Shown: piece by piece, positions 17,905 through 26,726 of the stretch
How positions within the stretch are numbered: the first letter of the stretch is position 1
Layout: each line of letters opens with the position of its first letter
DNA from: CAVQSS01 sp963746605
Lineage (GTDB): Bacteria; Desulfobacterota; RBG-13-43-22
Direction: 5' to 3'
DNA: 64,000 nucleotides
Assembly: GCA_963746605.1 (NCBI GenBank)
Contig: CAVVCH010000015.1
Location: forward strand, 62,001-126,000
Program-made: the position numbers and the translations under genes
Notes under the pieces: model-generated
Seen by the model: the letters and a program-made list of their open reading frames with translations, nothing else
Databases searched by the model: none
Told to the model about the DNA's origin: nothing

Positions 17905-19744
17905 TCAGTTTAGCCTTAGATCGCTGATCTTTTTTTCCAGGGTTTGATAGCTCGCCCTCGCGCCATAGACCTTCTCCCAAAAAGGGTCCATTTCTCCGGA
18001 CGGGTTCGCCGGGCTCAATCCCTGTCCTTTCGGTTCCAAAAGCGATCGACATTGAGTAATTTTTTGACCCAAGAAGGGGGATGCCGGCCGACGGTTTAAT
18101 TGCTGGGCCTGTTGGTAGGCTTCCCGGGCTTCGGACACTTTTTTTTCACTAAAATAAAGGTCGCCGATCCTCTCATAAGCCAGGGCGGTCTTGGCCGGGT
18201 CCTGACTTCTGACGATAAATTTTCTCAGGGCCTCATAGGCCTTGAGGTTCAAACCCGGACTTTCATGATAAAGGGACCCCAGAAGATACCAGCGCTCCGG
18301 ATAGGCTTCCAGGGAGGGATACCGGGCGACGGACTCCTCCAGGGCCTTCAGGCCCTCGGCATAATTACCTTGCCGATACCAAGTCCGGCCTAACAGCAGG
18401 TAAGCCCGTAGTTTTGTATTTTCCGGAACGGAGGGGTGATCAATCATTTTTCGCAATAGAGGGACGGCGGAAGATAGATCGCCTTTTTCAAGAAGTGCTT
18501 CCGCCCAATCCACCAGCATTTCCTGGGGCTCTTGGTTCCCCCGTTGCCAGGCCGCGTGGAAATACCGGCCGGCCTGATCAGGCAGTCCCAGGGCCTTAAA
18601 ACTCTTTCCCAAAAGAACAAATAGTCGGGTTTCCGGAGAATCCGGTAATGCTTCCCGATGCCGGTGGTATAAGCGGATCACTTCCGTATAGTTGGCCTGA
18701 GCGAACAACCCTTCCAACACCGGGATCAGGGCCCTTTGGACCAGGGAAGGGAAGATTTCTTTCCCTTCATTTTTTTCTTGAGGAAAAGATTTTAAGTGAC
18801 TGATGAGCTGAAGGGCCAGCGGATTTTGTTTTGATTCGATGTAAAAATCGGCCAGTTGGTACAATGCCGGCCTGGCAGAGGGGCCGTGAGTCTGGGAGAA
18901 GGCTTGGAGGATTTGCCGGCGGATTTTTTCACCCTGAAGGGGCGTTTCCCTCCAAACGATAACTGTGATAGATCTCTTCCACAACCCGCAAGTCCAGTTT
19001 CTCCGGGGGAATAACATTCAGATAATGGAATAACTCCTCCCTCCCCTGGGCATATTTCTTTTGCTCCAGGAGGGCTCGCCCGGTTTCCAGAAGCGGCTCC
19101 GGAAGAGCGGCCTTGGAAGTAGGCTTCGGAGTCACTGTACCGGCCGCTCTTTCCGCCTCGGATGCCGGTCGGGAGGGCTTTTTGACCGTTCCCTTGGTTT
19201 CCCGGGCCTCTACCTTCCCGGATCGGGCGATGGGAACGGAATTTCTTGAGGTTTGGGTCGATTCCAGGATCCTGGGTTTTTTGACTTTATCCTCTAAATC
19301 GAACCAAAGTTGAAACAACTCACCTTCCGGGATGGATACGGTATAAGGGACCTTCTGCTTTAGGTCGAAAACCAGGCGTACCGTCTTTTCGTCAAACTGG
19401 GAACAGCGCAGTCGTTGAATCGGACCGATTTTAATCTCCGGAAGATGATCTAGTTTCAAGAGACAAGGGGTCAAATTAATAACGACCCGGTCCGGGTTGT
19501 TCAAACTGAAGATGGTATGCCTAACCGAGTGTTTGACTTTCACGATTACCCGGGTTTTCTCTCCCAAAGGTTCGGCTTTAATTTGAAAAAATTCCCCTAT
19601 GGGCGTCTCCGAATCCTGCGCCAGCAGGAACGAACCCGGGGACGCTCCCGCCAATCCGAAAAAGATCAATCCGATGCACAGTAAACAGCCTGGTCTGATT
19701 CGAAACAAAATCCGCAGAATCCTTTCCCCCGACCCTAAGGCCAA
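17905..19744 (-). CDS. AMIN-domain and tetratricopeptide-repeat protein, split by a frameshift
   Basis: Two overlapping frames (18929-19744 and 17905-19017) are best read as one gene. The first has a membrane or signal segment (about 10-40), an AMIN-like beta domain (RVIVKVKHSVRHTIFSLNNP, VRLVFDLKQKVPYTV) and the start of a TPR helix. The second continues with TPR repeats (ALYQLADFYIESKQNPLALQ, YLLLGRTWYRQGNYAEGLKA). Removing one C/G in the run at 18939-18942 fuses them as RLEGNALQGEKIRR, about 612 aa. AMIN domains often bind peptidoglycan, so a cell-wall role in flagellar assembly is plausible. The start is unclear; TTG at 19744 is used. Confidence 0.72.
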
Positions 19745-19774
19745 TCCTTTCAGATGGTTCCCATGGGTGCTTGG

Positions 19775-19790
19775 AGCAAGGAGTATGCCA
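19775..19790 (-). promoter_or_regulatory. Sigma-54 promoter before the AMIN/TPR-regulator pair
   Basis: The minus strand reads TGGCATACTCCTTGCT, matching TGGCAY-N5-TTGCW with correct spacing. Predicted start near 19764, about 20 bases before the TTG used for the AMIN/TPR gene. It would also drive the downstream regulator at 16483-17901, giving a self-reinforcing loop. Confidence 0.82.
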
Positions 19791-19942
19791 ATAGCTCCCG
19801 GGCCAGCATGGTGATTGAAATCAGATTGTTAGAAAGAAGGGGCTTAAGGAGTTGGCTGAAAAGAGTAAAAATATCGACGTTGCCCGTTCAAGGAGTCAAA
19901 TTTTTGACTTGCTTGCCCAGATATCCTGAAGCGGGGTTGGCG

Positions 19943-21328
19943 TTACGCCGGAGGGGCTTGGAGGTTTTGGCGTTTGATCTTTTCGATTAAGGTCGTTCGG
20001 TTGAGATTCAACAATTGAGCCGCCTTGTTCTTAACCCATCCGGTTTTGATCAAGGCTTGGAGAATTAATTTTCGTTCGAATTCATTTACGGCGGTATCCA
20101 GGAAGATACCCTCTTCCGGAATGTCAAGAGGCAAAGCCTGATCTTGGGGAGGAATCTTTTGAATCCTTTCCGGTAGGTCCGAAAGGGTGATCACCTCGTT
20201 ATTGGTCAGGATCGCGATCCGTTCAATCATATTTTCCAACTCGCGAATATTTCCGGGCCATTCGTAATCCTTAAGCTTTCTTAAGGCCTCCTCTTCGATG
20301 CCCTGGATATTTCGTTTCTTGCTTTTGTTGAACTGCTCGATAAAATGATGGAGTAAAAGGGGGATATCGGATTTATGCTCCCGCAGCGGTGGGATCTCAA
20401 TGGGAATTACGTTGAGACGATAATACAAGTCTTCTCGAAAATGGCCGTTCTCCACCGCCTTTTTTAAGTTACGGTGTGTGGCCGTGATGACGCGGATATC
20501 GACATGAATGGTTCGGGTGCCCCCAATGCGTTCAAAGGCCCGGTCCTGCAAGACCCTTAATAATTTGCTCTGCAGCACCGGATCCATGTCACCTATTTCG
20601 TCCAAAAAGATCGTGCCCCCGTGGGCCAATTCAAATCGACCGACCCGGGTCCGGATGGCATTGGTGAAAGCCCCCTTCTCATGACCAAAAAGTTCGCTCT
20701 CCAATAACTCGGAGGGAATAGCCGCGCAATTGACCGGAACCATGGGACCCTTGGCCCGGCTGCTGTTATAATGGAGCGCCCGGGCCACTAGTTCCTTCCC
20801 GGTTCCGCTTTCTCCCAGAATCATAATGGTGCTGTCGGTGTCGGCCACTTTTTCGATGGTTTGAAACACCTTCTGCATCGGCCCGCTGTCACCGATAATA
20901 TTATCAAATCTATATTTTTTCCTTAACTGGTTCCGCAACAGTGCGTTTTCCCTTTTCAGGTTGCGGAATTCGATCGCCCGTTGAATGGCGATCAGAATTT
21001 CTTCCAGATCAACCGGTTTGGTCAGGTAGTCATAGGCTCCGGCTTTAACCGCTTCCACCGCGTTTTTAATGGACCCATGTCCGGTCAAAATGATGCAGAT
21101 GGTCTCCGGGCAGTGACTGATGACGTGGTTCAAAACGTCCATTCCGCCCAAACCCGGCATTTTTAAATCCGTCAAAACCAGATCATAGGAATCCTTTTCC
21201 AGGGCGGCAATCCCGGTGGCGCCGTCCTGGGCGACCGTTACCTCGTATCCCTTCGCTCCTAAAAACTCGGATAACAATTCGAGGATATAGGCCGTGTCGT
21301 CGATGATCAGGATTTTTTCGTAATTCAA
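19943..21328 (-). CDS. NtrC-family sigma-54-dependent response regulator with GAFTNA loop
   Basis: The 461-aa protein has a receiver (phosphoacceptor Asp54 in VLTDLKMPGLGG, Lys104), an AAA+ domain (Walker A GESGTGKE at 172-179, Walker B FLDEIGD) and a Fis-type HTH (KAAQLLNLNRTTLIEKI). The sigma-54 contact loop, normally GAFTGA, is GAFTNA at 219-224. It lies next to flagellar genes, but the target is unknown. No sensor kinase is adjacent in the window. Glycine substitutions in this loop are known from NorR work to alter regulation, so it may not behave like a standard activator. Confidence 0.9.
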   Translation of the reverse strand: MNYEKILIIDDTAYILELLSEFLGAKGYEVTVAQDGATGIAALEKDSYDLVLTDLKMPGLGGMDVLNHVISHCPETICIILTGHGSIKNAVEAVKAGAYDYLTKPVDLEEILIAIQRAIEFRNLKRENALLRNQLRKKYRFDNIIGDSGPMQKVFQTIEKVADTDSTIMILGESGTGKELVARALHYNSSRAKGPMVPVNCAAIPSELLESELFGHEKGAFTNAIRTRVGRFELAHGGTIFLDEIGDMDPVLQSKLLRVLQDRAFERIGGTRTIHVDIRVITATHRNLKKAVENGHFREDLYYRLNVIPIEIPPLREHKSDIPLLLHHFIEQFNKSKKRNIQGIEEEALRKLKDYEWPGNIRELENMIERIAILTNNEVITLSDLPERIQKIPPQDQALPLDIPEEGIFLDTAVNEFERKLILQALIKTGWVKNKAAQLLNLNRTTLIEKIKRQNLQAPPA

Positions 21329-21571
21329 TGGAGCCCCTTGGCGATAGGATTGATCTTACTATTCCTCGACTATTTTTGCCTAACCCGGCCTTTTAGTCAA
21401 TGAATTTATTTCATTAGGGAAAAAGGGGGAACAGTGGACCGCGGGGAGGGAAAAAACCAGATAAAACAAATAAAGCATTGGCCTCGGCCTTCTTCAAGAA
21501 ACCGGAACGATCACCTCTGTCTCGCGGATAGCGAACAGGGAATAACGACCTGGAAGGTTGAAAAAAACCGC

Positions 21572-21907
21572 TTACCGCTTGATGATAATCGCGCTATTCA
21601 AACTCTCCAGTGATTTTTCTTGTTTATGGATTTCCGCCTGTTGCCGGGCCTGTTTTTCTTCCGGCGTGGAAACGGAATAATAGATGACATCGCTACCCCC
21701 ATCAGGGCGGGAAACCTCTCGAACTCCTACCGAAGAAGGCCTATCCATATCCTGGTCCGCCGGCCTGACCGGCGCCGGTTGCTCGACAGGGAGCTGTTTC
21801 CGGGAGAGACCGGGGTGATCGAACCCATCGGAAATGGCTTCGAAAGCCACGGCCAGCAGGCCGATCAATGATACAAGAACGATGAAAGATCTTCGGATGG
21901 AGATCAT
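21572..21907 (-). CDS. Small membrane-anchored protein of unknown function
   Basis: The 111-aa protein has an N-terminal hydrophobic segment (about residues 8-24), a Pro-rich middle and a charged C-terminal helix (TPEEKQARQQAEIHKQEKSL). I do not recognise a family. Its ATG overlaps the stop of the LysM/RlpA-like gene by 4 bp, so it is probably co-translated with it. Location next to flagellar genes hints at an envelope role. Confidence 0.6.
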   Translation of the reverse strand: MISIRRSFIVLVSLIGLLAVAFEAISDGFDHPGLSRKQLPVEQPAPVRPADQDMDRPSSVGVREVSRPDGGSDVIYYSVSTPEEKQARQQAEIHKQEKSLESLNSAIIIKR

Positions 21908-22512
21908 AAGATTTCCATTTTTAATTTTCCCACCCCCTGGGTAACCATATCCAGCTTCCTCGCCAGTCCGTAGGAAAGATCCACATCCCTTCCGGAGATG
22001 AAAGGGCCTCGGTCATTGATTTTGGCTACGACCCGCACGCCATTCTTAGGATTGGTTAATCGAACCTCGGTCCCCAGAGGTAAGGTCTTATGGGCCAGCG
22101 TATCCTTATACATGTCAAATCGTTCTCCGCTGGCCGTGGGTTTAAGATGATAGTCCGCCCCGTACCAACTGGCGGTAACCTCCTGAGACCCGGGATTTTT
22201 CTCTTTCCGGATCATTAATTTCTGCCCGGGAAAAATTCGATCCGGATTTTTGATGCCGTTATCCCGAGCGATTTGATAGGGGTCCGCCTGGAATTTTTTG
22301 AAGCCCAGTTTCCACAGGGTATCCCCCGGTTGGACTACATATTCGATAGTCGCCTGCTCCGACTCTTCTCCCGCAGGCGCGGGCTTGGACATCTTGGTCT
22401 CCAGAATTTGCGGAAAAGAGGATTTTCGGGGTATGGTTGGGGCAATCCCGCGCGGGGCTACTGTCGGGAGTTCTTCCAGGGTCGCTAAGGTCGAGCCTAT
22501 GGAGATGGTCAT
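21904..22512 (-). CDS. LysM and RlpA-like double-psi beta-barrel protein
   Basis: The 202-aa protein has a LysM domain (about residues 60-110; VQPGDTLWKLGFKKF, IFPGQKLMI) and a C-terminal RlpA-like domain (ASWYGADYHLKPTASGERFD, NDRGPFISGRDVDLSYG). RlpA-like proteins bind or cleave peptidoglycan glycan strands. No clear signal peptide is seen, so export may use the flagellar route or another one. ATG at 22512 has AGAGGA five to six bases upstream and is chosen over an ATG at 22587. In a flagellar context it could open the wall for the rod, an inference. Confidence 0.82.
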   Translation of the reverse strand: MTISIGSTLATLEELPTVAPRGIAPTIPRKSSFPQILETKMSKPAPAGEESEQATIEYVVQPGDTLWKLGFKKFQADPYQIARDNGIKNPDRIFPGQKLMIRKEKNPGSQEVTASWYGADYHLKPTASGERFDMYKDTLAHKTLPLGTEVRLTNPKNGVRVVAKINDRGPFISGRDVDLSYGLARKLDMVTQGVGKLKMEIL

Positions 22513-22531
22513 GAGCTTCCTCTTAAAGACC

Positions 22532-23014
22532 TTAGATATAATCTCCGCGATTGAATTTCGCGATCTCGGCAGCCGATACCACCCCAACTTGTTGGATAAT
22601 TTTTTGCAATGGATCTCCAGGGGAGAATTGTTGGGTCAATTTTTCCAAATGTTCCACCTTTCGGGACAGGGATTCAACCAGAGGGTTGATCTGTTTGAGC
22701 GATTGAGCCGGATCAGCCAGGGCCTGCTGATATTTTCCCAGTAAATCCAGCGTCTTTTCGGCAGCCGAAACCCCTTGGGTCCGTAGTTGTTCCGCAGGTT
22801 GAACTTCCATAATACCCTTCACCGGGCCGATTTCAAAACCCGGGGCCAGGGGTTGAATGGGGGGGGCGTTCATTATACTCGGATTGACTTTTAGAGCGTC
22901 GACGGATTGATTGGCCTTCTGGAGGATCCGTTGAAAATCCGACCCTTTCTTGGTCTCCTGGTTCTGCCCCACTGAGGGCAGGGAAGGAGAAAATCCGATT
23001 TTTTTGATATCCAT
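22532..23014 (-). CDS. Flagellar-regulon protein of unknown function
   Basis: The 160-aa protein is soluble, with a disordered N-terminus and a helical C-terminal half (LDLLGKYQQALADPAQSLKQ, LVESLSRKVEHLEKLTQQF). I recognise no domain. ATG at 23014 has AAGGAG nine bases upstream; an earlier ATG at 23278 would include noncoding-looking sequence. A sigma-54-like site at 23050-23065 and the following RlpA-like gene suggest a role in basal-body assembly or chaperoning, but this is only context. Confidence 0.68.
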   Translation of the reverse strand: MDIKKIGFSPSLPSVGQNQETKKGSDFQRILQKANQSVDALKVNPSIMNAPPIQPLAPGFEIGPVKGIMEVQPAEQLRTQGVSAAEKTLDLLGKYQQALADPAQSLKQINPLVESLSRKVEHLEKLTQQFSPGDPLQKIIQQVGVVSAAEIAKFNRGDYI

Positions 23015-23049
23015 AGTCAATGGCTCCTTGGGTTTTTTATTTAGTAAAT

Positions 23050-23065
23050 GCAATTTAGATGCCGT
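23050..23065 (-). promoter_or_regulatory. Probable sigma-54 promoter of the 23014-21572 operon
   Basis: The minus strand reads CGGCATCTAAATTGCA. GG and GC are ten bases apart and TTGCA is intact; the first base differs from consensus. Predicted start near 23038, about 24 bases before the ATG with room for its AAGGAG. Confidence 0.65.
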
Positions 23066-23337
23066 TCGTCTCCTCTTGGTATAAGTGCTCCCATTTTTTT
23101 GTTGAATCCCGGCTAATAACGCGTTTTTTTTAAAAAACCTCATTCCCTTCCAGCAAAAGATCTTTATTTTCCCTGGCAGGATATTTGACCTTGGTTTTCC
23201 AGGAATTACATTCTGGCTTCCCCGGAAGGAAAATATTGCCGATTCCTCTCTAAAATGGGTAACGTTTTTTCTTGGCAAGCAAGTTCCGTTTATACTAAAG
23301 TGGTTACCAACTGTCTTGACCCCTTCTTGGGAGCCTT

Positions 23338-25158
23338 ATGGAGATTCAGAAACGACCCGCCCTTTGCCCCGCTTGCGGAACCAGGTACCGCGTTCCGGAA
23401 ACCGCCCTTCATAAAATCGCCCCTTGTTTAAAATGCGGCCAAAAATTCAAAATTGTTTTCGAAGACGGGCCGGTTACCGGACCCCCGCCCGTGGCGACGG
23501 AACAACAGGCAGCCGCTGACCCATCGAAAGAGACCGAACCCCAGGAAACGAACATCCCGGAACTCGAATCGTCGGGCTTTAAAATAATAATCTCGGATGA
23601 CCGATTAAGCGCCAGAATATTTCCCCCGGAGTCTGTGCCGGATTCCATCACCCTGGAGGCCTTGAAAGAGTTTATTTCCCAGAAAGGGATCGTCTACGGA
23701 TTGATCGGGGATGACGGCCTCGCCAACATCTTATCTTCCCAGAAATCGAAGGAAGAGGGCTGGTTGATTGCCGAAGGAACTCCATCCCGGCCGGGAGAAG
23801 ATGCGAAAATTGTCTATCAATTTGATGTAGAAGCCCATAAGGTCGGGACGGTTCGAGAAAGTGGAATTATTGACTTCAAGGATAAAGGAGAAATCGAGCA
23901 AGTCAAGGAAGGAGGTCTATTGGCCGAAAAAGTCCCTTTGGTCAAAGAAATTCCCGGAAAAGATATCTTTGGGCAAATGATCCCGGTGGACAAGGCGCGG
24001 GATGCCCAGTTGCTGGCGGGAGATAACACCAAGGTTTCTGAGGATGGACTGAAGATCTCCGCCAAGACCGGCGGCCGGCCGGCCCTGGCCAAAGACGGCC
24101 GGATCTCGGTCTATCCGGAACTGAGAATCGAGGGGGACGTGGGCTTGGAGACCGGCCACATCCAGTTTAACGGCTACATCAATGTCCGCGGGATCGTCCA
24201 GGAGGGATTTCGGGTTAAGGGCGGACGTTTGACGGCTTTGGAAATCAACAAGGCCGAGGTGGACATGGAAGGGGATATCGATATTCAGGGAGGCATTCTT
24301 GGATCCAGGGTCAAGACCAACGGAAATATTAAAACCCGCTATATAGAAGCGTCCACTATTCGGGCCTTGGGGGATATCAACGTCCGGGACGAGGTGCTGC
24401 ATGGGGATATTGAAACCAACGGCCTTTTGTCGATGAGTTCCCCGGCTGGAAAAATTATCTCCTCCACTATTTCGGCCCGGAAAGGAATGGAAGCGGCGAT
24501 TATCGGTTCCGATGCTTCCCGGCCGTGCACCTTAATAATCGGGGTCGATTCTCAGGCCAAGGAATTGATCGAACGTCTCGGTCGGGAAATTGAAAACCAG
24601 AAAAAAGAACAAGAGGCTGATAGAAAAGAAATTGAAAAATTGAAACGGGAATCAAAAAACTTTGATGGCCAGATTGCCCATCTGGCCCAGGTTCAGGATC
24701 GCGGGATTCTGGAACAAAAATCCCTCAAAGCCCAGATGGAAGAATTGGGGCAAAAAAGCGATTTGACGCGCCTGTCCCAGGTGGAGTGGGAATATAAGAA
24801 CCTGGAATTAAAAATAAAATCCGCGGAAGAATCGTTAAATCAGTTGATGGAACAACAGGATCAGGTTACCGAAACCATCCTGACCCACCAACGGGCTATT
24901 AAGGAACAGGACCAGGCCATCCATGGGCTTAACGATCAGATAGAAAATATTAAGAAAGAGTCCAGCCAGGAAAACATTAAACCCTTCGTCAAAATCAAAC
25001 AGGTTATTCATGCCGGAACTATGATTAAGGGGAAACAGGCCTCTCTGATCATCCATGCGGATTTAAAGCGGGTCCAGTTCAATGAAAGACAGGCCACCAT
25101 TACCGACGAATCCGGCCAACCGACAACCCTCTGGGAAATCGCTATGGCTGACTTGTAA
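23338..25158 (+). CDS. fapA: FapA-like (DUF342) flagellar assembly protein with N-terminal zinc ribbon
   Basis: The 606-aa protein opens with a zinc ribbon (CPACGTRYRVP at about 11-21 and CLKCGQKFK at about 33-41). A FapA/DUF342 beta-helix region follows (about 100-400; KDIFGQMIPVDKARDAQLLA, GHIQFNGYINVRGIVQEGFR), then a long coiled coil (about 410-540) and a small C-terminal beta domain. FapA proteins are linked to flagellar assembly and membrane targeting in other bacteria; the detailed role is unknown. It is divergent from the flagellar genes to its left. GGGAG precedes the ATG. Confidence 0.85.
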   Translation: MEIQKRPALCPACGTRYRVPETALHKIAPCLKCGQKFKIVFEDGPVTGPPPVATEQQAAADPSKETEPQETNIPELESSGFKIIISDDRLSARIFPPESVPDSITLEALKEFISQKGIVYGLIGDDGLANILSSQKSKEEGWLIAEGTPSRPGEDAKIVYQFDVEAHKVGTVRESGIIDFKDKGEIEQVKEGGLLAEKVPLVKEIPGKDIFGQMIPVDKARDAQLLAGDNTKVSEDGLKISAKTGGRPALAKDGRISVYPELRIEGDVGLETGHIQFNGYINVRGIVQEGFRVKGGRLTALEINKAEVDMEGDIDIQGGILGSRVKTNGNIKTRYIEASTIRALGDINVRDEVLHGDIETNGLLSMSSPAGKIISSTISARKGMEAAIIGSDASRPCTLIIGVDSQAKELIERLGREIENQKKEQEADRKEIEKLKRESKNFDGQIAHLAQVQDRGILEQKSLKAQMEELGQKSDLTRLSQVEWEYKNLELKIKSAEESLNQLMEQQDQVTETILTHQRAIKEQDQAIHGLNDQIENIKKESSQENIKPFVKIKQVIHAGTMIKGKQASLIIHADLKRVQFNERQATITDESGQPTTLWEIAMADL

Positions 25159-25194
25159 TGCTCTCTTTTTTTTAACCAAAATTTCAATTTATTT

Positions 25195-25375
25195 TGGTTA
25201 GTCCTATCCCGCCTCAGGATCCCTTTTCCAGGGAATCAGGCACCGTTCCATTTTCCCCAGGATCCAGTTAGCCAGAAGGCCAAGCCCGGAAAGGATCCCT
25301 ATCCCTACCATCAGCCGTTTGGTCTGCATCAGGTCGGCGGCGGTCAGAATCAGGAAATCCTCAGCAGGTTTGTTA
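25195..25375 (-). pseudogene. 3'-end remnant of an ABC transporter inner-membrane permease
   Basis: The minus strand of the 280-bp gap after fapA reads LILTAADLMQTKRLMVGIGI, then a hydrophobic helix and LGKMERCLIPWKR. This is the typical C-terminus of TauC/SsuC/NrtB-type permeases. There is no start or upstream body, so only the tail survives. Called by eye from family memory. Confidence 0.6.
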
Positions 25376-25456
25376 CTTCGTTTCCCGGATCAAGGTGCTT
25401 GATTTAAAATTTGCTTTTTGTTACATTACGGCTATTCAAAAAGGAATCGAAACGAA

Positions 25457-25873
25457 ATGAAAATAGCCGTGGTGGACGGACAGGGCGGCGGGATCGGGAG
25501 TGCCGTGATCAAAAGGCTTCGCGAGGAATTCGGCGAATCCGTCCAGATCATCGCCCTAGGCACGAATTCCATTGCCACGGCCCAGATGATCAAAGCCCGG
25601 GCCAACAAAGGGGCTACCGGAGAGAACGCCATTGTTCAAACGGCGTCTAAAATGGACGTCATTGTAGGCCCCATCGGGATCGTTCTGGCTCAAGCCATGA
25701 TGGGGGAAGTATCGCCGGCCATCGCCCGGGCCGTAGCCGAATGCCCGGCCCTGAAACTGCTCATTCCCCTTTCCCAGGAAAATGTGGAAATCGTAGGGTT
25801 TGTATCGGAACCGCTCCCCCATTTAGTGGATAAAATAATTCTTCGTTTAAAGGAGGTTCGGCAACATGTGTGA
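25457..25873 (+). CDS. DUF3842 family protein
   Basis: The 138-aa protein starts MKIAVVDGQGGGIGSAVIK, a glycine-rich Rossmann-like opening, and contains IIALGTNSIATAQMIKARA and DVIVGPIGIVLAQAMMGEVS. This matches the uncharacterised DUF3842 family. ATG at 25457 is chosen as the natural family start, with AAGGA about 11 bases upstream; an earlier ATG at 25418 adds a non-conserved stretch. Its end overlaps the CooT-like gene by 8 bp, so the two are a unit. Function unknown, possibly nucleotide or cofactor binding. Confidence 0.8.
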   Translation: MKIAVVDGQGGGIGSAVIKRLREEFGESVQIIALGTNSIATAQMIKARANKGATGENAIVQTASKMDVIVGPIGIVLAQAMMGEVSPAIARAVAECPALKLLIPLSQENVEIVGFVSEPLPHLVDKIILRLKEVRQHV

Positions 25874-26054
25874 AGCATCGGCCTTCATCCTGCGGGACGG
25901 CCAGGAGGAACTGGTCTTGGAAAGCGTGGATATCCTCGAACAAGAGAACGGGAATATCCGCCTGGTGAATATCTTCGGCGAGCAAAAGGTGCTGCCGGCG
26001 AAAATCAAAAAATTGTCCCTGGTAGATCACAAGATAATCCTGGAATCGAAATAA
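25866..26054 (+). CDS. CooT-family nickel-binding protein
   Basis: The 62-aa protein starts MCEASAFILRDGQEELVLES and ends VDHKIILESK, with IFGEQKVLPAKIK in the middle. The MCEA start and this layout are typical of the CooT family; the Cys2 thiol of CooT binds nickel in CO-dehydrogenase maturation. No cooCJ genes are present here, so the metal role is inferred from family only. GGAGG precedes the ATG, and translation is coupled to the DUF3842 gene. Confidence 0.82.
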   Translation: MCEASAFILRDGQEELVLESVDILEQENGNIRLVNIFGEQKVLPAKIKKLSLVDHKIILESK

Positions 26055-26094
26055 ATCGGGCGGCTGACCGCTTTTCCCTTTTAAGGAGGATTGT

Positions 26095-26722
26095 ATGATC
26101 GAGGAAGTTTTTAAAAAGCTTTCCTGGCTGGGACACGACGGTATCCTCTATCAGAACAAAAAAACAATCTATTTTGACCCTTTCCAAATTGCCGGAGGGC
26201 CTCCGGCGGATCTGATCCTGATCACCCATGACCATTTCGACCACTGCTCACCGGAGGACGTGGCCAAGATCCAGACCAAGGACACCCTGATCCTCACCGA
26301 GCCGAACTCCGCCAAAAAACTCACCGGCCGGGTTGAGACCCTGAAGCCGGGCGCCGTGAAAGAATGGGAAGGGATGACCATCGAAGCCGTCCCCGCCTAT
26401 AATACGGACAAAGATTTTCACCCCAAAAAAAACAACTGGCTGGGTTTCATCGTCACCATCGAAGGGGTCCGGATCTATCACCCGGGCGACGTGGATTTCA
26501 TCCCGGAAATGAAAACCCTGAAAGCGGACATCGCCTTTCTGCCGGTTTCCGGCACCTACGTCATGACGGCCAAACAGGCCGCCGAGGCCGCCCGGGCGAT
26601 CAAGCCCCACAATCGCCGTCCCCATGCACTACGGGGCCATCGTCGGTTCGGATAAGGATGCGGAGGAGTTCAAGAAGCTGTTAAAGGGAGAAGTGGACGT
26701 CCGGATTTTAAAGAAGATCTAA
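26095..26722 (+). CDS. UlaG/UPF0173-type metallo-beta-lactamase-fold hydrolase (3' frameshift)
   Basis: Single-domain MBL hydrolase. HDHFDHCSPED is the metal-binding HxHxDH motif (about residues 44-54), followed by YHPGDVDFIPEM and the LPVSGTYVMTA motif. The frame breaks in a run of four C at 26605-26608; removing one restores IKPTIAVPMHYGAIVGSDKD and a stop at 26720-26722, about 208 aa. AAGGAGG precedes the ATG. It follows CooT by 40 bp and may be in the same operon. A secreted paralogue with the same kind of shift lies at 59939-60704. Substrate unknown. Confidence 0.82.
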
Positions 26723-26726
26723 GTAC

